A DNA stretch of 64,000 bases. Source: Streptomyces dangxiongensis. GTDB taxonomy: Bacteria; Actinomycetota; Actinomycetes; Streptomycetales; Streptomycetaceae. The notes under the pieces are model-generated. The model saw nothing but the letters and a program-made list of their open reading frames with translations. It did not search any database and was not told the origin of the DNA. The stretch's first letter is position 1, and each line of letters begins with the position of its first letter. Below are positions 52,608 to 60,777 of the stretch, piece by piece. Where the stretch lies: contig NZ_CP033073.1 in NCBI RefSeq assembly GCF_003675325.1, positions 2,914,001-2,978,000 on the forward strand. The letters run 5' to 3'. The position numbers and the translations under genes are program-made.

Positions 52608-53596
52608 GGGGTGTTCGCCTCCTCCGGGGCCCGGTCGGCCTGTGTCCAGCCGGGGCCGAGTCGAAGTCTCCCCCATGCGTCGTCGTCCAGGGCGGCGAGG
52701 CGGTCGGCGTGGCCGCGGGCGGGGGGTGTGGCGAGGTCGCCGGGGGTGGTGAGGGCGGCGGCGGCCATCAGGTGGCCGTGGCGGAGGCGGTCGCGGACGG
52801 GGAGTCCGCGCAGGGTGGCGGAGAGGAAGCCTGCGGCGAAGGCGTCCCCGGCGCCGGTGGGCGCGACGACGCTCGTGTGCGGGGCCCGTTCGAAGGCGGG
52901 CCCGCCGTCGAACGCCGTCGCTCCCCCCGCCCCCTGCTTGACGACCAGCACCGCCGGCTCGGGCAGGGCCTCGCGGATCGCCGCCGGTCCCCCGGTGACG
53001 CCCCAGGCCTGCTCCGCCTCGTCCTCCCCCACGAAGGCGAGGTCGGCCCCGCGGGCCAGCTCCAGGAGGGCCGCCGGGTCGGTTCCCGCGAGGCCCGGGC
53101 GGTGGTTGAGGTCGAAGGAGAGCAGGGGGCGGCCGGGGCCGGGGGCCGTCAGCGCGCGCATCAGCGCCAGGCAGTCGGCGGACAGTGCGGCCGTGATGCC
53201 CGACAGGTGCAGCACGCGCCCCGCCCGGACGGCCGCCAGGTTCACGTTCCCGGTGCTCATCGCGGAGGCGGCCGAGCCCTCCCGGTAGTACGCCACCTCG
53301 TGGGCGCCCGTTCCGCGGTCGCCGGCGGTGCGGAAGTACACGCCGGTGGGCCGGCGGGTGTCCCGGCGTACGGCGGAGACGTCGACCCCGTGTCCGGCGA
53401 TCCGCTCCACCAGGTGGTCGCCGAAGCCGTCGGCGCCGACCCGGCCGACCCAGCGCGCCGTGTGGCCGAACGCGGCCAGCGCGCAGGCCACGTTGGACTC
53501 GGCGCCGCCGATGGCCCGGTCGAAGGAGGGCACGTCGGCGAGGCGGCCGGGCCGGCTGGGCAGGAAGGTGACCATGGACTCGCCGAGCGTCACCAC
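52604..53596 (-). CDS. PfkB family carbohydrate kinase (2-keto-3-deoxygluconate kinase-like)
   Basis: A 330-residue ribokinase-family enzyme. Parts seen are the N-terminal VTLGESMVTFLPS and GGAESNVACALAAFG substrate segment, the PTGVYFRT lid strand, LSFDLNHRPGLAG, and the anion-hole/catalytic-base motif VVAPTGAGDAFAAGF with catalytic Asp. Closest pattern is KDG kinase, but other sugar-acid or deoxy sugar substrates are possible. The start is uncertain: GTG at 53596 or 53593 with a poor ribosome site. It is first in the minus-strand operon. Confidence 0.88.
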   Translation of the reverse strand: MVTLGESMVTFLPSRPGRLADVPSFDRAIGGAESNVACALAAFGHTARWVGRVGADGFGDHLVERIAGHGVDVSAVRRDTRRPTGVYFRTAGDRGTGAHEVAYYREGSAASAMSTGNVNLAAVRAGRVLHLSGITAALSADCLALMRALTAPGPGRPLLSFDLNHRPGLAGTDPAALLELARGADLAFVGEDEAEQAWGVTGGPAAIREALPEPAVLVVKQGAGGATAFDGGPAFERAPHTSVVAPTGAGDAFAAGFLSATLRGLPVRDRLRHGHLMAAAALTTPGDLATPPARGHADRLAALDDDAWGRLRLGPGWTQADRAPEEANTP

Positions 53597-53613
53597 GTCG
53601 ACGATGTTCCACG

Positions 53614-53757
53614 GTTGCGCAACGGCCGAGGCGTAAGCAGCGTCGTCGATGATGACTCCTGTCGATTGCCGGGTGACGGTCTTCCGTTGACCCGGTGTTC
53701 GGCGAGATGCTAGACACCAGTCAGCACTGTATGCAATGGCTGTTGCACATATTGCAA
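53614..53757. promoter_or_regulatory. IclR-type operator half-sites in the divergent promoter
   Basis: Three dyads share TTGC/GCAA half-sites. GTTGCGCAAC (53614-53623) is next to the kinase start. TGCAA-N6-TTGCA is at 53732-53747, and TTGCA-catat-TGCAA at 53743-53757, overlapping the previous one by its middle half-site. The last two lie about 30 bases before the dehydratase start. IclR proteins often bind such short dyads at divergent promoters. Confidence 0.65.
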
Positions 53758-53784
53758 TGATGCACGGACCGAGGAAGGGGCTCC

Positions 53785-55080
53785 ATGAGCACCGAAGCGC
53801 TCGCCCGCCTGGCCGGGGAACGGCTCGCCCGTCTGTCCGCGGAGCGTGTCGACCACCGCTTCAAGGGCCTTCCGCCGGACGCCGACGGCCTGACCGTCGG
53901 CGAACTGACGGCCCAGCGCCGCAATCTGTTCCGGGTGGACGACGGCTTCACCACCCCCGTGCTCGCGCTGTCCGCCGAGCGCCTCGCGCACAACCTCGCG
54001 CTGATGGAGACGTACACCGCCCGGCACGGCCTGGCGTTCGCCCCGCACGGCAAGACATCCATGGCTCCGCAGCTCTTCCACCGCCAGCTCGCCCACGGCG
54101 CCTGGGGGATCACGCTGGCCGTCCCCCACCAGGTGCGGGTCGCCCGTGCGTTCGGCGTCCGGCGGGTCTTCCTCGCCAACGAGCTGGTGGACGCCTCCGC
54201 GCTGCGCTGGATCGCCGCCGAGCTGGCCGCCGACCCGGAGTTCCGGTTCGTCTGCTACGTCGACTCCGTGCGCGGGGTGGAGCTGATGGACGCGGCGCTG
54301 CGGGGCGCGGCCCGTCCGGTGGACGTGGTGGTGGAGCTGGGCGCGGGCGAGGGGGCCCGGACCGGTGTGCGGACCGGGGCGGAGGCCGCGGCGGTCGCCG
54401 ACGCGGTGGCCGGCACCGGCACGCTGCGGCTCGTCGGCGTGGCGGGGTACGAGGCCCAGGTGCCGGACGCCTCCCCGGAGCGGGTGCGGCAGTGGCTGGA
54501 GCGGCTGGTGGGCCTCGCGGTGGAGTTCGACCGGGCCGGGCGCTTCGCCGGGGCGGACACCGTCGTGGTGAGCGCCGGCGGCAGCGAGTGGTTCGACGCG
54601 GTCGCCGATGTCTTCGCCACCGTCCCCGCGCTCTCCCTGCCGGTGCTGCGGCTGCTGCGCTCCGGCGCCTACGTCTCGCACGACGACGTGCACTACGACC
54701 GGCTGACGCCGTTCAACCGGGTGCCCGAGGAGGGCGCGCTGGAGCCCGCGTTCCGGCTGTGGGCCCAGGTGGTGTCCCGGCCGTCGCCCACGGAGGCGTT
54801 CGTCAACGCGGGCAAGCGCGACGCCGCCCACGACCTCGACCTGCCGGTGGCCCACGTGGTACGCCGGGACGGTACCGAGCGTCCGGCGGCCGGCATCGAG
54901 GTGAGCGCCCTGTCCGACCAGCACCTGTGGCTGCGCACCGCGCCCGGCGCGGACGTCCGGGTCGGGGACTGGATCGGCTTCGGGCTGTCCCACCCGTGCA
55001 CGGTCTTCGACAAGTGGCAGCTCATCCCGGTGGCCGAGGCCGACGGCACGGTCGTCGACTACGTCCGCACGTTCTTCTAG
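53785..55080 (+). CDS. PLP-dependent D-amino acid deaminase (D-serine/D-threonine dehydratase-like, alanine racemase fold)
   Basis: A 431-residue fold-type III PLP enzyme of the DSD1/D-threonine aldolase group. The PLP lysine is in APHGKTSMAP near residue 90. Other segments are WGITLAVPHQVRVA, VVVELGAGEGARTGVR, VVSAGGSEWFD and a C-terminal domain with SDQHLWL and LSHPCTVFDKW, the His and Cys that bind zinc in D-serine dehydratases. It probably converts D-serine or D-threonine to a 2-oxo acid plus ammonia. The ATG at 53785 is 28 bases after the IclR-type dyads. A D-aminoacylase gene follows at 11 bases. Confidence 0.9.
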   Translation: MSTEALARLAGERLARLSAERVDHRFKGLPPDADGLTVGELTAQRRNLFRVDDGFTTPVLALSAERLAHNLALMETYTARHGLAFAPHGKTSMAPQLFHRQLAHGAWGITLAVPHQVRVARAFGVRRVFLANELVDASALRWIAAELAADPEFRFVCYVDSVRGVELMDAALRGAARPVDVVVELGAGEGARTGVRTGAEAAAVADAVAGTGTLRLVGVAGYEAQVPDASPERVRQWLERLVGLAVEFDRAGRFAGADTVVVSAGGSEWFDAVADVFATVPALSLPVLRLLRSGAYVSHDDVHYDRLTPFNRVPEEGALEPAFRLWAQVVSRPSPTEAFVNAGKRDAAHDLDLPVAHVVRRDGTERPAAGIEVSALSDQHLWLRTAPGADVRVGDWIGFGLSHPCTVFDKWQLIPVAEADGTVVDYVRTFF

Positions 55081-55091
55081 GAGGCCCCCGC

Positions 55092-56702
55092 GTGGAGGAT
55101 CTGGTCATCCGCGACGCCGACGTCGTCGACGGCAGCGGCGCGGACTCCTACCGCGCCGACGTCGTGGTCGACGCCGGCCGGATCGTCTCGATCGTGAAGG
55201 AGGCCGCCGCGGCGGGCTGCCAGCGGCCGGGGGCCGTGCGGGAGCTGGACGCCGAGGGCCTGGTCCTCTCCCCCGGCTTCATCGACATGCACGCCCACTC
55301 CGACCTGGCCCTGCTGCGCGACCCCGACCACAGCGCGAAGGCCGCGCAGGGGGTCACGCTGGAGGTGATCGGCCAGGACGGGCTGTCGTACGCGCCGGTG
55401 GACGACCGCACCCTGGCCGAGGTGCGCCGGGCGATCACCGGCTGGAACGGGTACGGCGACGACATCGACTTCGACTGGCGGTCGGTGGGCGAGTACCTCG
55501 ACCGGCTGGACCGCGGCATCGCCGTGAACGCGGCCTACCTCGTCCCGCAGGGCACGGTCCGGGCCCTCGTCGTCGGCTGGGAGGACCGCGCGGCCACCCC
55601 CGGGGAACTGGACCGGATGCGGCGGCTGGTGGCCGAGGGGCTGGAGCAGGGCGCGGTCGGGCTGTCCTCCGGCCTGACCTACACCCCCGGCATGTACGCC
55701 CCGGACGGCGAACTGACCGAGCTGTGCCGGGTGGTGGCGGCGTACGGCGGCTACTACTGCCCCCACCACCGCTCCTACGGCGCCGGCGCCCTGGCGGCCT
55801 ACGCCGAGATGATCGCCCTGACCCGGGAGGCCGGCTGCCCGCTGCACCTGGCCCACGCGACGATGAACTTCGGCGTGAACCGGGGCCGGGCGCCCGAGCT
55901 GCTGGCCCTGCTCGACCGGGCCCTGGACGAGGGCGCCGACATCACGCTGGACACCTACCCCTACACCCCCGGCTGCACCACCCTGGCCGCGCTGCTGCCG
56001 GGCTGGGCGAGCGAGGGCGGCCCGCGGGAGGTCCTGGCCCGGCTCGCCGATCCGGCGGCGGCCGAGCGCATCCGGCACGACCTGGAGGTCACCGGCTCCG
56101 ACGGCTGCCACGGCGTGCCCGTGGAGTGGGAGACGGTCGAGATCTCCGGGGTCACCGACCCGGCGCTGGGCGATCTCGTGGGCCGCACGGTGCGGCAGGC
56201 GGCGGACCTGCGCGGCGAGACGCCCTGGGCCACGGCCCGCGAACTGCTGCTGCGGGACCGGCTGGGTACGACGGTCCTCCAGCACGTGGGCCACGAGGAG
56301 AACGTCCGCGCGATCATGCGGCACCGGGCGCACACCGGCGGTTCCGACGGCATCCTGCGGGGCAGCAAGCCGCACCCGCGCGCGTACGGCACCTTCCCGC
56401 GCTATCTCGGGCACTACGTGCGGGAGTCGGGCGTGCTGACGCTGGAGGAGTGCGTGGCCCGGCTCACCGGGCGGCCCGCGGCCCGGCTGCGGCTGCCCGA
56501 CCGGGGGCTGGTGCGCGAGGGGTACCGGGCCGACCTGGTGCTGTTCGACCCGGGGGCGGTCGCGCCGGGCGCAACCTTCGCCGAGCCGCGCCGGCTGCCC
56601 GAGGGCATCCCGTACGTCCTGGTCGACGGCCGGTTCGTCATCGAGGACGGCAGGCGGACGGACGTGCTGGCGGGGCGGGCGGTCCGCCGTACTCCGGTGT
56701 GA
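55092..56702 (+). CDS. N-acyl-D-amino-acid deacylase (D-aminoacylase)
   Basis: A 536-residue amidohydrolase of the D-aminoacylase family. A small beta domain at the start (DLVIRDADVVDGSG) is followed by the metallo-TIM barrel, with metal motif GFIDMHAHSDLALL, the YYCPHHRSYG segment, PLHLAHATMNFG, LDTYPYTPGCTT, and the closing VLQHVGHEENVRAIMRH and GSDGILRG. The family releases free D-amino acids from N-acyl-D-amino acids with zinc. GTG at 55092 follows GAGG after the previous stop. Together with the upstream dehydratase it would turn acylated D-amino acids into oxo acids. Confidence 0.92.
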   Translation: MEDLVIRDADVVDGSGADSYRADVVVDAGRIVSIVKEAAAAGCQRPGAVRELDAEGLVLSPGFIDMHAHSDLALLRDPDHSAKAAQGVTLEVIGQDGLSYAPVDDRTLAEVRRAITGWNGYGDDIDFDWRSVGEYLDRLDRGIAVNAAYLVPQGTVRALVVGWEDRAATPGELDRMRRLVAEGLEQGAVGLSSGLTYTPGMYAPDGELTELCRVVAAYGGYYCPHHRSYGAGALAAYAEMIALTREAGCPLHLAHATMNFGVNRGRAPELLALLDRALDEGADITLDTYPYTPGCTTLAALLPGWASEGGPREVLARLADPAAAERIRHDLEVTGSDGCHGVPVEWETVEISGVTDPALGDLVGRTVRQAADLRGETPWATARELLLRDRLGTTVLQHVGHEENVRAIMRHRAHTGGSDGILRGSKPHPRAYGTFPRYLGHYVRESGVLTLEECVARLTGRPAARLRLPDRGLVREGYRADLVLFDPGAVAPGATFAEPRRLPEGIPYVLVDGRFVIEDGRRTDVLAGRAVRRTPV

Positions 56703-56719
56703 CCGCCCGCCGCCGGTGG

Positions 56720-57607
56720 CTACGGCTTGGGCAGCGTGCAGCCGGACGCGCTCAGGTTGAGCTTGTTGCCCGTCGTGAAGCAGGCCGGGATGTTGTAGAT
56801 CTCCTCGGCGTAGTTGATGCCCTGGCGGACGGTGACGTTGCCGTTCGCGTCCACCTCGCACGGGTTGTTCTCCGTGCAGCGCTCACCGTCCTCGTTGCCG
56901 GTGTTGTTCACGGCGACGACCTTGCCGGTGGCGGTGTCGATGACCGGGGAGCCGGAGGTGCCGCCGATGGTGTTGCAGGCCGAGGTGTAACGGACCGAGT
57001 CCTTCCAGGTCCAGTCGCCCTCCTTCAGGCGGTACACGAACCCGTCGATGTTGCAACTGTAGATGCGCTTCCAGTAGCCGGAGACCACCTTGATGGCGGT
57101 GCCGGCGACCGGGTGCGTGTCCTGCACGGTGAGCGGGCTGATGCCGTACGAACTCCGGATCGCCGCGTACGTGGTGGTGGTCCGGTAGATCGTGACGTCG
57201 GTGTCCGTCATGGTCGAGTAGACGACCTGGTTGGCGCGGAGCGTGGCGACCTTGGTGCCGGCGGAGTTCAGCAGCCCGAAGGTACGGCTGGAGGACTGAC
57301 CGGTGATGACCTCGCCCGGCGCCGGGAAGCCGGTCTCCAGGCAGTGACCGTTGGTCAGCACGAGGGCCGGGTCGGTGTCGGCGGAGTTGGGGAAGCGGAT
57401 GACGGAGCCGGAGCAGTTGCTGAGCGAGACGGTGCCGGCGAAGTTGACGGTCACCGCGGCGGCCTTGGCGGAGTGCGGGGCGGCGGCCTGCGCGGCGGCG
57501 TGCGGGGCCGTGGTGTGCGGTGCGGCGGACGGGGCCGCGATCGCCGGTGTCGCGCCCAGCCCGGCTATCGCCAGGGAGGAGAGCGCGGCAAGGAGAGGCT
57601 TGTTCAT
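56720..57607 (-). CDS. Secreted trypsin-like serine protease
   Basis: A 295-residue secreted protease. The signal peptide (1-26, LLAALSSLAIAGLG ending AIA) is followed by an Ala/Pro/His-rich linker, then a chymotrypsin-fold domain. The triad is His in LTNGHCLE, Asp in DTDVTIYR and Ser in TIGGTSGSPVI. The cysteines SNCSGS/GHC and YSCN/SAC fit disulfides. It resembles Streptomyces trypsin-like proteases lacking a long propeptide. The ATG at 57607 is chosen over upstream in-frame starts because the signal peptide follows immediately. A strong hairpin lies just upstream (57631-57657). Confidence 0.9.
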   Translation of the reverse strand: MNKPLLAALSSLAIAGLGATPAIAAPSAAPHTTAPHAAAQAAAPHSAKAAAVTVNFAGTVSLSNCSGSVIRFPNSADTDPALVLTNGHCLETGFPAPGEVITGQSSSRTFGLLNSAGTKVATLRANQVVYSTMTDTDVTIYRTTTTYAAIRSSYGISPLTVQDTHPVAGTAIKVVSGYWKRIYSCNIDGFVYRLKEGDWTWKDSVRYTSACNTIGGTSGSPVIDTATGKVVAVNNTGNEDGERCTENNPCEVDANGNVTVRQGINYAEEIYNIPACFTTGNKLNLSASGCTLPKP

Positions 57608-57630
57608 GTGGGGGTCCCCTCTTACGACTT

Positions 57631-57657
57631 GGGCGACCGGAGGTCCTCCGGTCGCCC
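57631..57657 (-). other. Near-perfect hairpin in the leader of the protease gene
   Basis: GGGCGACCGGAGG (57631-57643) and CCTCCGGTCGCCC (57645-57657) are 13-base arms around a single base, so the loop is formed by opening the inner pairs. It ends 24 bases before the start codon. It could be an operator, an mRNA-stabilising 5' hairpin or a terminator of an upstream transcript. Confidence 0.5.
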
Positions 57658-57828
57658 ATCGATTGTCATGCGCATTCTCAGGCGCCGGCGGGCTCGGGGA
57701 CAAGGAGCCGCGTCAGGTCATAGGGGTTTCCCTGTGCGCGAGGTCGACTTTCGGACCGTGGCCGGTTCCAGGGCACACCCGGCGTCCAACCACCGGTGCG
57801 GGCACCGGCGTTGACGCGTCCGCCCGGG

Positions 57829-58584
57829 TCAGCGCGGCCGTCTCGGCCATCTGTGGCCGTGGCCCCGGCCGTACGGACCGCTGGACCCGGACGCCGTCGG
57901 GCCGGCGGTCGGGGCCGTGGACACAGGGCCGGCCGGGACCGTCGCCGGGGCCGTGGTCGTGGTCGTGGTCGTGGCGGCCGGGCTGCCGTCCGGCCCGGCC
58001 GGCCCACTCGGCCCGCCGGGGGTGACGCCCGGGGCCGTACCGCCGGCGGGGCGGGCGGCGGCCGGGCGGGAGGGCGCGGCCACGGCGGACCCCGCGGCGG
58101 CGGCCGGGACCGTGGTGACCGGGGCCGTGGCGGCCGGTGCCGTCGCGGCCGGGGCGGGCGTGTCCGTGCCGCCGCCGTCGGTGGCACGGGCACCGCCCGC
58201 GACCCGTCCGCCGTCCACGGGACGCGGTCCGGCCGGGGCGTGGGAACCGGTCAGAACGGCGATCACCACGACAGCTCCGGCCACCCCGAGGGCCCCGGCG
58301 ACCACGGCCACCCGGCGGCGGTCACTCCCGCGCCGCCGCGCCCGGCGGCGCCCGGCCCGGCCCCCGCCCGGCCCGTCCGGCGCGGCTTCCGCCGGCACCG
58401 TGGGCAGCTCGCGCGTGCCGCCGTACGCGTCCTGCCAGCCGTGCGCCGCGGCCGGGTCGGCGTACTCCTCGTAGGCCGGGGCCGGGGCCGGCCGCGGGTG
58501 GTAGACGTTCGGCCGGACTCCCGGCGCGCCGCCCGCTCCCCGCGGGTCGTGCGCCCCCGCCTCGCGCTCCCGTTCCGTGGACAT
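57829..58584 (-). CDS. Hypothetical single-pass membrane protein with Pro/Thr/Ala-rich tail
   Basis: A 251-residue protein; no family recognised. A cytoplasmic N-terminus of about 85 residues with Tyr/Pro-rich YHPRPAPAPAYEEY and a basic patch RAGRRRARRRGSDRRR precedes one membrane helix (VAVVAGALGVAGAVVVIAVL). An extracytoplasmic low-complexity tail of about 140 residues (Ala/Pro/Thr/Gly, including seven Thr in a row) follows. The ATG at 58584 has no clear ribosome site, so the start is uncertain. It is divergent from the aminotransferase gene across 125 bases. The tail could span the cell wall. Confidence 0.6.
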   Translation of the reverse strand: MSTEREREAGAHDPRGAGGAPGVRPNVYHPRPAPAPAYEEYADPAAAHGWQDAYGGTRELPTVPAEAAPDGPGGGRAGRRRARRRGSDRRRVAVVAGALGVAGAVVVIAVLTGSHAPAGPRPVDGGRVAGGARATDGGGTDTPAPAATAPAATAPVTTVPAAAAGSAVAAPSRPAAARPAGGTAPGVTPGGPSGPAGPDGSPAATTTTTTTAPATVPAGPVSTAPTAGPTASGSSGPYGRGHGHRWPRRPR

Positions 58585-58709
58585 GTCAGCGGATTCTAGA
58601 GACGCAAGTGACTCCTGAGACAACCAACGGCGATATCCGGGCAAAGCCCGGTGTCTCGCGTGGTGGAAAACACGACCCACGAGGCGTTACCGCGCCGTAA
58701 GCTCGCGGC

Positions 58710-59921
58710 ATGCAGGTGATCCAGTCGACGAAGCTCGCCAACGTCTGTTACGAGATCCGGGGGCCGGTTCTCGAGGAGGCCATGCGGCTGGAGGCGGCGG
58801 GCCACCGCATCCTCAAGCTCAACACCGGCAACCCGGCGGCGTTCGGCTTCGAGTGCCCCCCGGAGATCCTCGAGGACATCCTCCGCAACGTCTCCACCGC
58901 GCACGGCTACGGCGACGCCAAGGGCCTGCTCGCCGCCCGCCGCGCGGTCGTCATGCACAACCAGACCATCGGCATCGAGACGGACGTCGAGCACGTCTTC
59001 ATCGGCAACGGGGTCTCCGAGCTGATCGTGATGGCGATGCAGGGCCTGCTGGACGACGGCGACGAGGTCCTCGTACCCGCCCCGGACTACCCCCTGTGGA
59101 CCGCGGCCGTCTCCCTCTCCGGCGGCACGGCCGTGCACTACCGCTGCGACGAGCAGGCGGACTGGATGCCCGACCTCGCCGACATCGAGCGCAAGGTCAC
59201 CGACCGCACCAAGGCGCTCGTCATCATCAACCCGAACAACCCCACGGGCGCGGTGTACGACGAGGCGATGCTCAAGGGCCTGACCGACATCGCGCGGCGG
59301 CACAACCTGCTGGTCTGCTCCGACGAGATCTACGACCGGATCCTCTACGACGGCGCCACGCACACCCCGACCGCGAAGGTCGCCCCCGACCTGCTCACCC
59401 TGACCTTCAACGGCATGTCGAAGGCCTACCGGGTGGCGGGCTACCGCGTCGGCTGGATGTCCATCTCCGGCCCGCGCGCGCACGCCGACTCCTACATCGA
59501 GGGTCTGACGATCCTGGCGAACATGCGGCTGTGCGCCAACATGCCGGGCCAGCACGGGGTGGTCGCCGCGCTCGGCGGACGGCAGACGATCAACGACCTG
59601 GTGCTGCCGGGCGGGCGGCTGCGGGAGCAGATGGACACCGCCTACGAGCTGCTGACGCAGATCCCGGGTGTGAGCTGCGTACGGCCCAGGGGTGCGCTGT
59701 ACCTGTTCCCGCGCCTGGACCCGCGGGTCTTCAAGGTCAAGGACGACCGGCAACTGGTCCTGGACCTGCTGCGGCAGGAGAAGATCATGGTCGTGCAGGG
59801 TTCGGGCTTCAACTGGCCCGAACCGGACCACTTCCGGGTGGTGACCCTGCCGACGGTCGCCGACCTGCGGGACGCCGTGACCAGGATCGGCACCTTCCTG
59901 GACGGCTACAGCCAGCCGTAG
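58710..59921 (+). CDS. PLP-dependent aminotransferase (AlaA-like, class I/II)
   Basis: A 403-residue fold-type I aminotransferase. Segments seen are LKLNTGNPAAFGFECPPEIL (substrate loop), YGDAKGLLAARRAVV, IGNGVSELIVMAMQGLL, VIINPNNPTGAVYD, CSDEIYDRILYDG and the PLP lysine in TFNGMSKAYRVAGYRVGW, with the Arg near the C-terminus. This pattern is that of AlaA-type glutamate-pyruvate aminotransferases that make alanine. The ATG at 58710 is preceded by a short AT-richer promoter region. Confidence 0.92.
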   Translation: MQVIQSTKLANVCYEIRGPVLEEAMRLEAAGHRILKLNTGNPAAFGFECPPEILEDILRNVSTAHGYGDAKGLLAARRAVVMHNQTIGIETDVEHVFIGNGVSELIVMAMQGLLDDGDEVLVPAPDYPLWTAAVSLSGGTAVHYRCDEQADWMPDLADIERKVTDRTKALVIINPNNPTGAVYDEAMLKGLTDIARRHNLLVCSDEIYDRILYDGATHTPTAKVAPDLLTLTFNGMSKAYRVAGYRVGWMSISGPRAHADSYIEGLTILANMRLCANMPGQHGVVAALGGRQTINDLVLPGGRLREQMDTAYELLTQIPGVSCVRPRGALYLFPRLDPRVFKVKDDRQLVLDLLRQEKIMVVQGSGFNWPEPDHFRVVTLPTVADLRDAVTRIGTFLDGYSQP

Positions 59922-60035
59922 CCGGCCGCCGTCGCGGACGGAGGGACAGCGGAGGACCGCATTCCGTGACCCGGCTCAACTTTAGACGAAATCCAAGCTA
60001 GGATGGTTTCCTGTCAGAGCACAGGAGGCCGTCCC

Positions 60036-60455
60036 ATGTACGAACCGATCCGCACCAAGTCGGTCCACACCACGACGGCCGGCACCGCCTCCGGCTTCCC
60101 GCACCGCTCGCGCGAGGAGGAGCTGGACATCCAGCTCGCCGGCCACCTCTCGGCACTGCTCGCCGTCACCGACGAGCTGCGTGCACTGGCCCCGTCCGCC
60201 GACCTGGACACGGCCGCGGAGCGGCTCGCGGTGCAGGTGACCCGGCTGCGGGGCGGGCGTACGCCCCTGCGGGCGGCGCCGGCCGCGGGGGGCGACCCGC
60301 GCGCGCTGCACCGGCGGGCCCACACGCTCGCCGCACGCGCGCTCCTCGTCGCCGCCTCGCGCGCGGACACGGCCGCGGCGATCCTCACGGCGGAGCGGAT
60401 GGACGCACACGGCGCCGCACTGTCCGGGCCGCAGGAACTCAGCACCACCCGCTGA
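60036..60455 (+). CDS. Conserved hypothetical helical protein
   Basis: A 139-residue protein; I recognise no functional domain. The N-terminus MYEPIRTKSVHT is followed by mostly helical segments (ELDIQLAGHLSALLAVTDEL, TAAERLAVQVTRLR and HTLAARALLVAASRADTAAAI). The ATG at 60036 has GGAGG seven bases upstream, and TAGGAT 30 bases further up looks like a -10 element (near 59998-60003). It seems to be a short conserved Streptomyces protein next to pckA; its function is unknown. Confidence 0.65.
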   Translation: MYEPIRTKSVHTTTAGTASGFPHRSREEELDIQLAGHLSALLAVTDELRALAPSADLDTAAERLAVQVTRLRGGRTPLRAAPAAGGDPRALHRRAHTLAARALLVAASRADTAAAILTAERMDAHGAALSGPQELSTTR

Positions 60456-60585
60456 CCCCCTGCCCGGCTCCCCCGATCGGCCCCGGTCCGCGTGCACCCG
60501 CAGCGACGCGCGGACCGGGCGCCACACACCACGCGGTACCCGGCCGGCGCATCACGCCTGTCGGCCGGCTTCCGCGCTGCGGCCG

Positions 60586-60645
60586 CCCTCCCGGCCCGAG
60601 CCTTCCCGGCCAGAGCCTTCCCGGCCAGAGCCTTGTCGGCCCGAG
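60586..60645. repeat. Four 15-base tandem repeats
   Basis: Units at 60586, 60601, 60616 and 60631 follow CCTTCCCGGCCAGAG; the middle two are identical. They lie in the non-coding 322-base gap between convergent genes. I see no gene in the rest of the gap. Confidence 0.75.
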
Positions 60646-60664
60646 CAGCGGGCGTGCGGACGGC

Positions 60665-60700
60665 GGAAGGGCCCCGCACGCCGTTGTGCGGGGCCCTTCC
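60665..60700. terminator. Strong bidirectional terminator before pckA end
   Basis: GGAAGGGCCCCGCAC (60665-60679) and its exact complement (60686-60700) form a 15-base stem with a 6-base loop between convergent genes. Confidence 0.85.
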
Positions 60701-60777
60701 GGTCAGGTGGGTCCCACGGCCGGCCGTGACGATCGCTGGTCAGGGCACGCGACCGGCCGTGGAGTCGTCGGGGGCGG

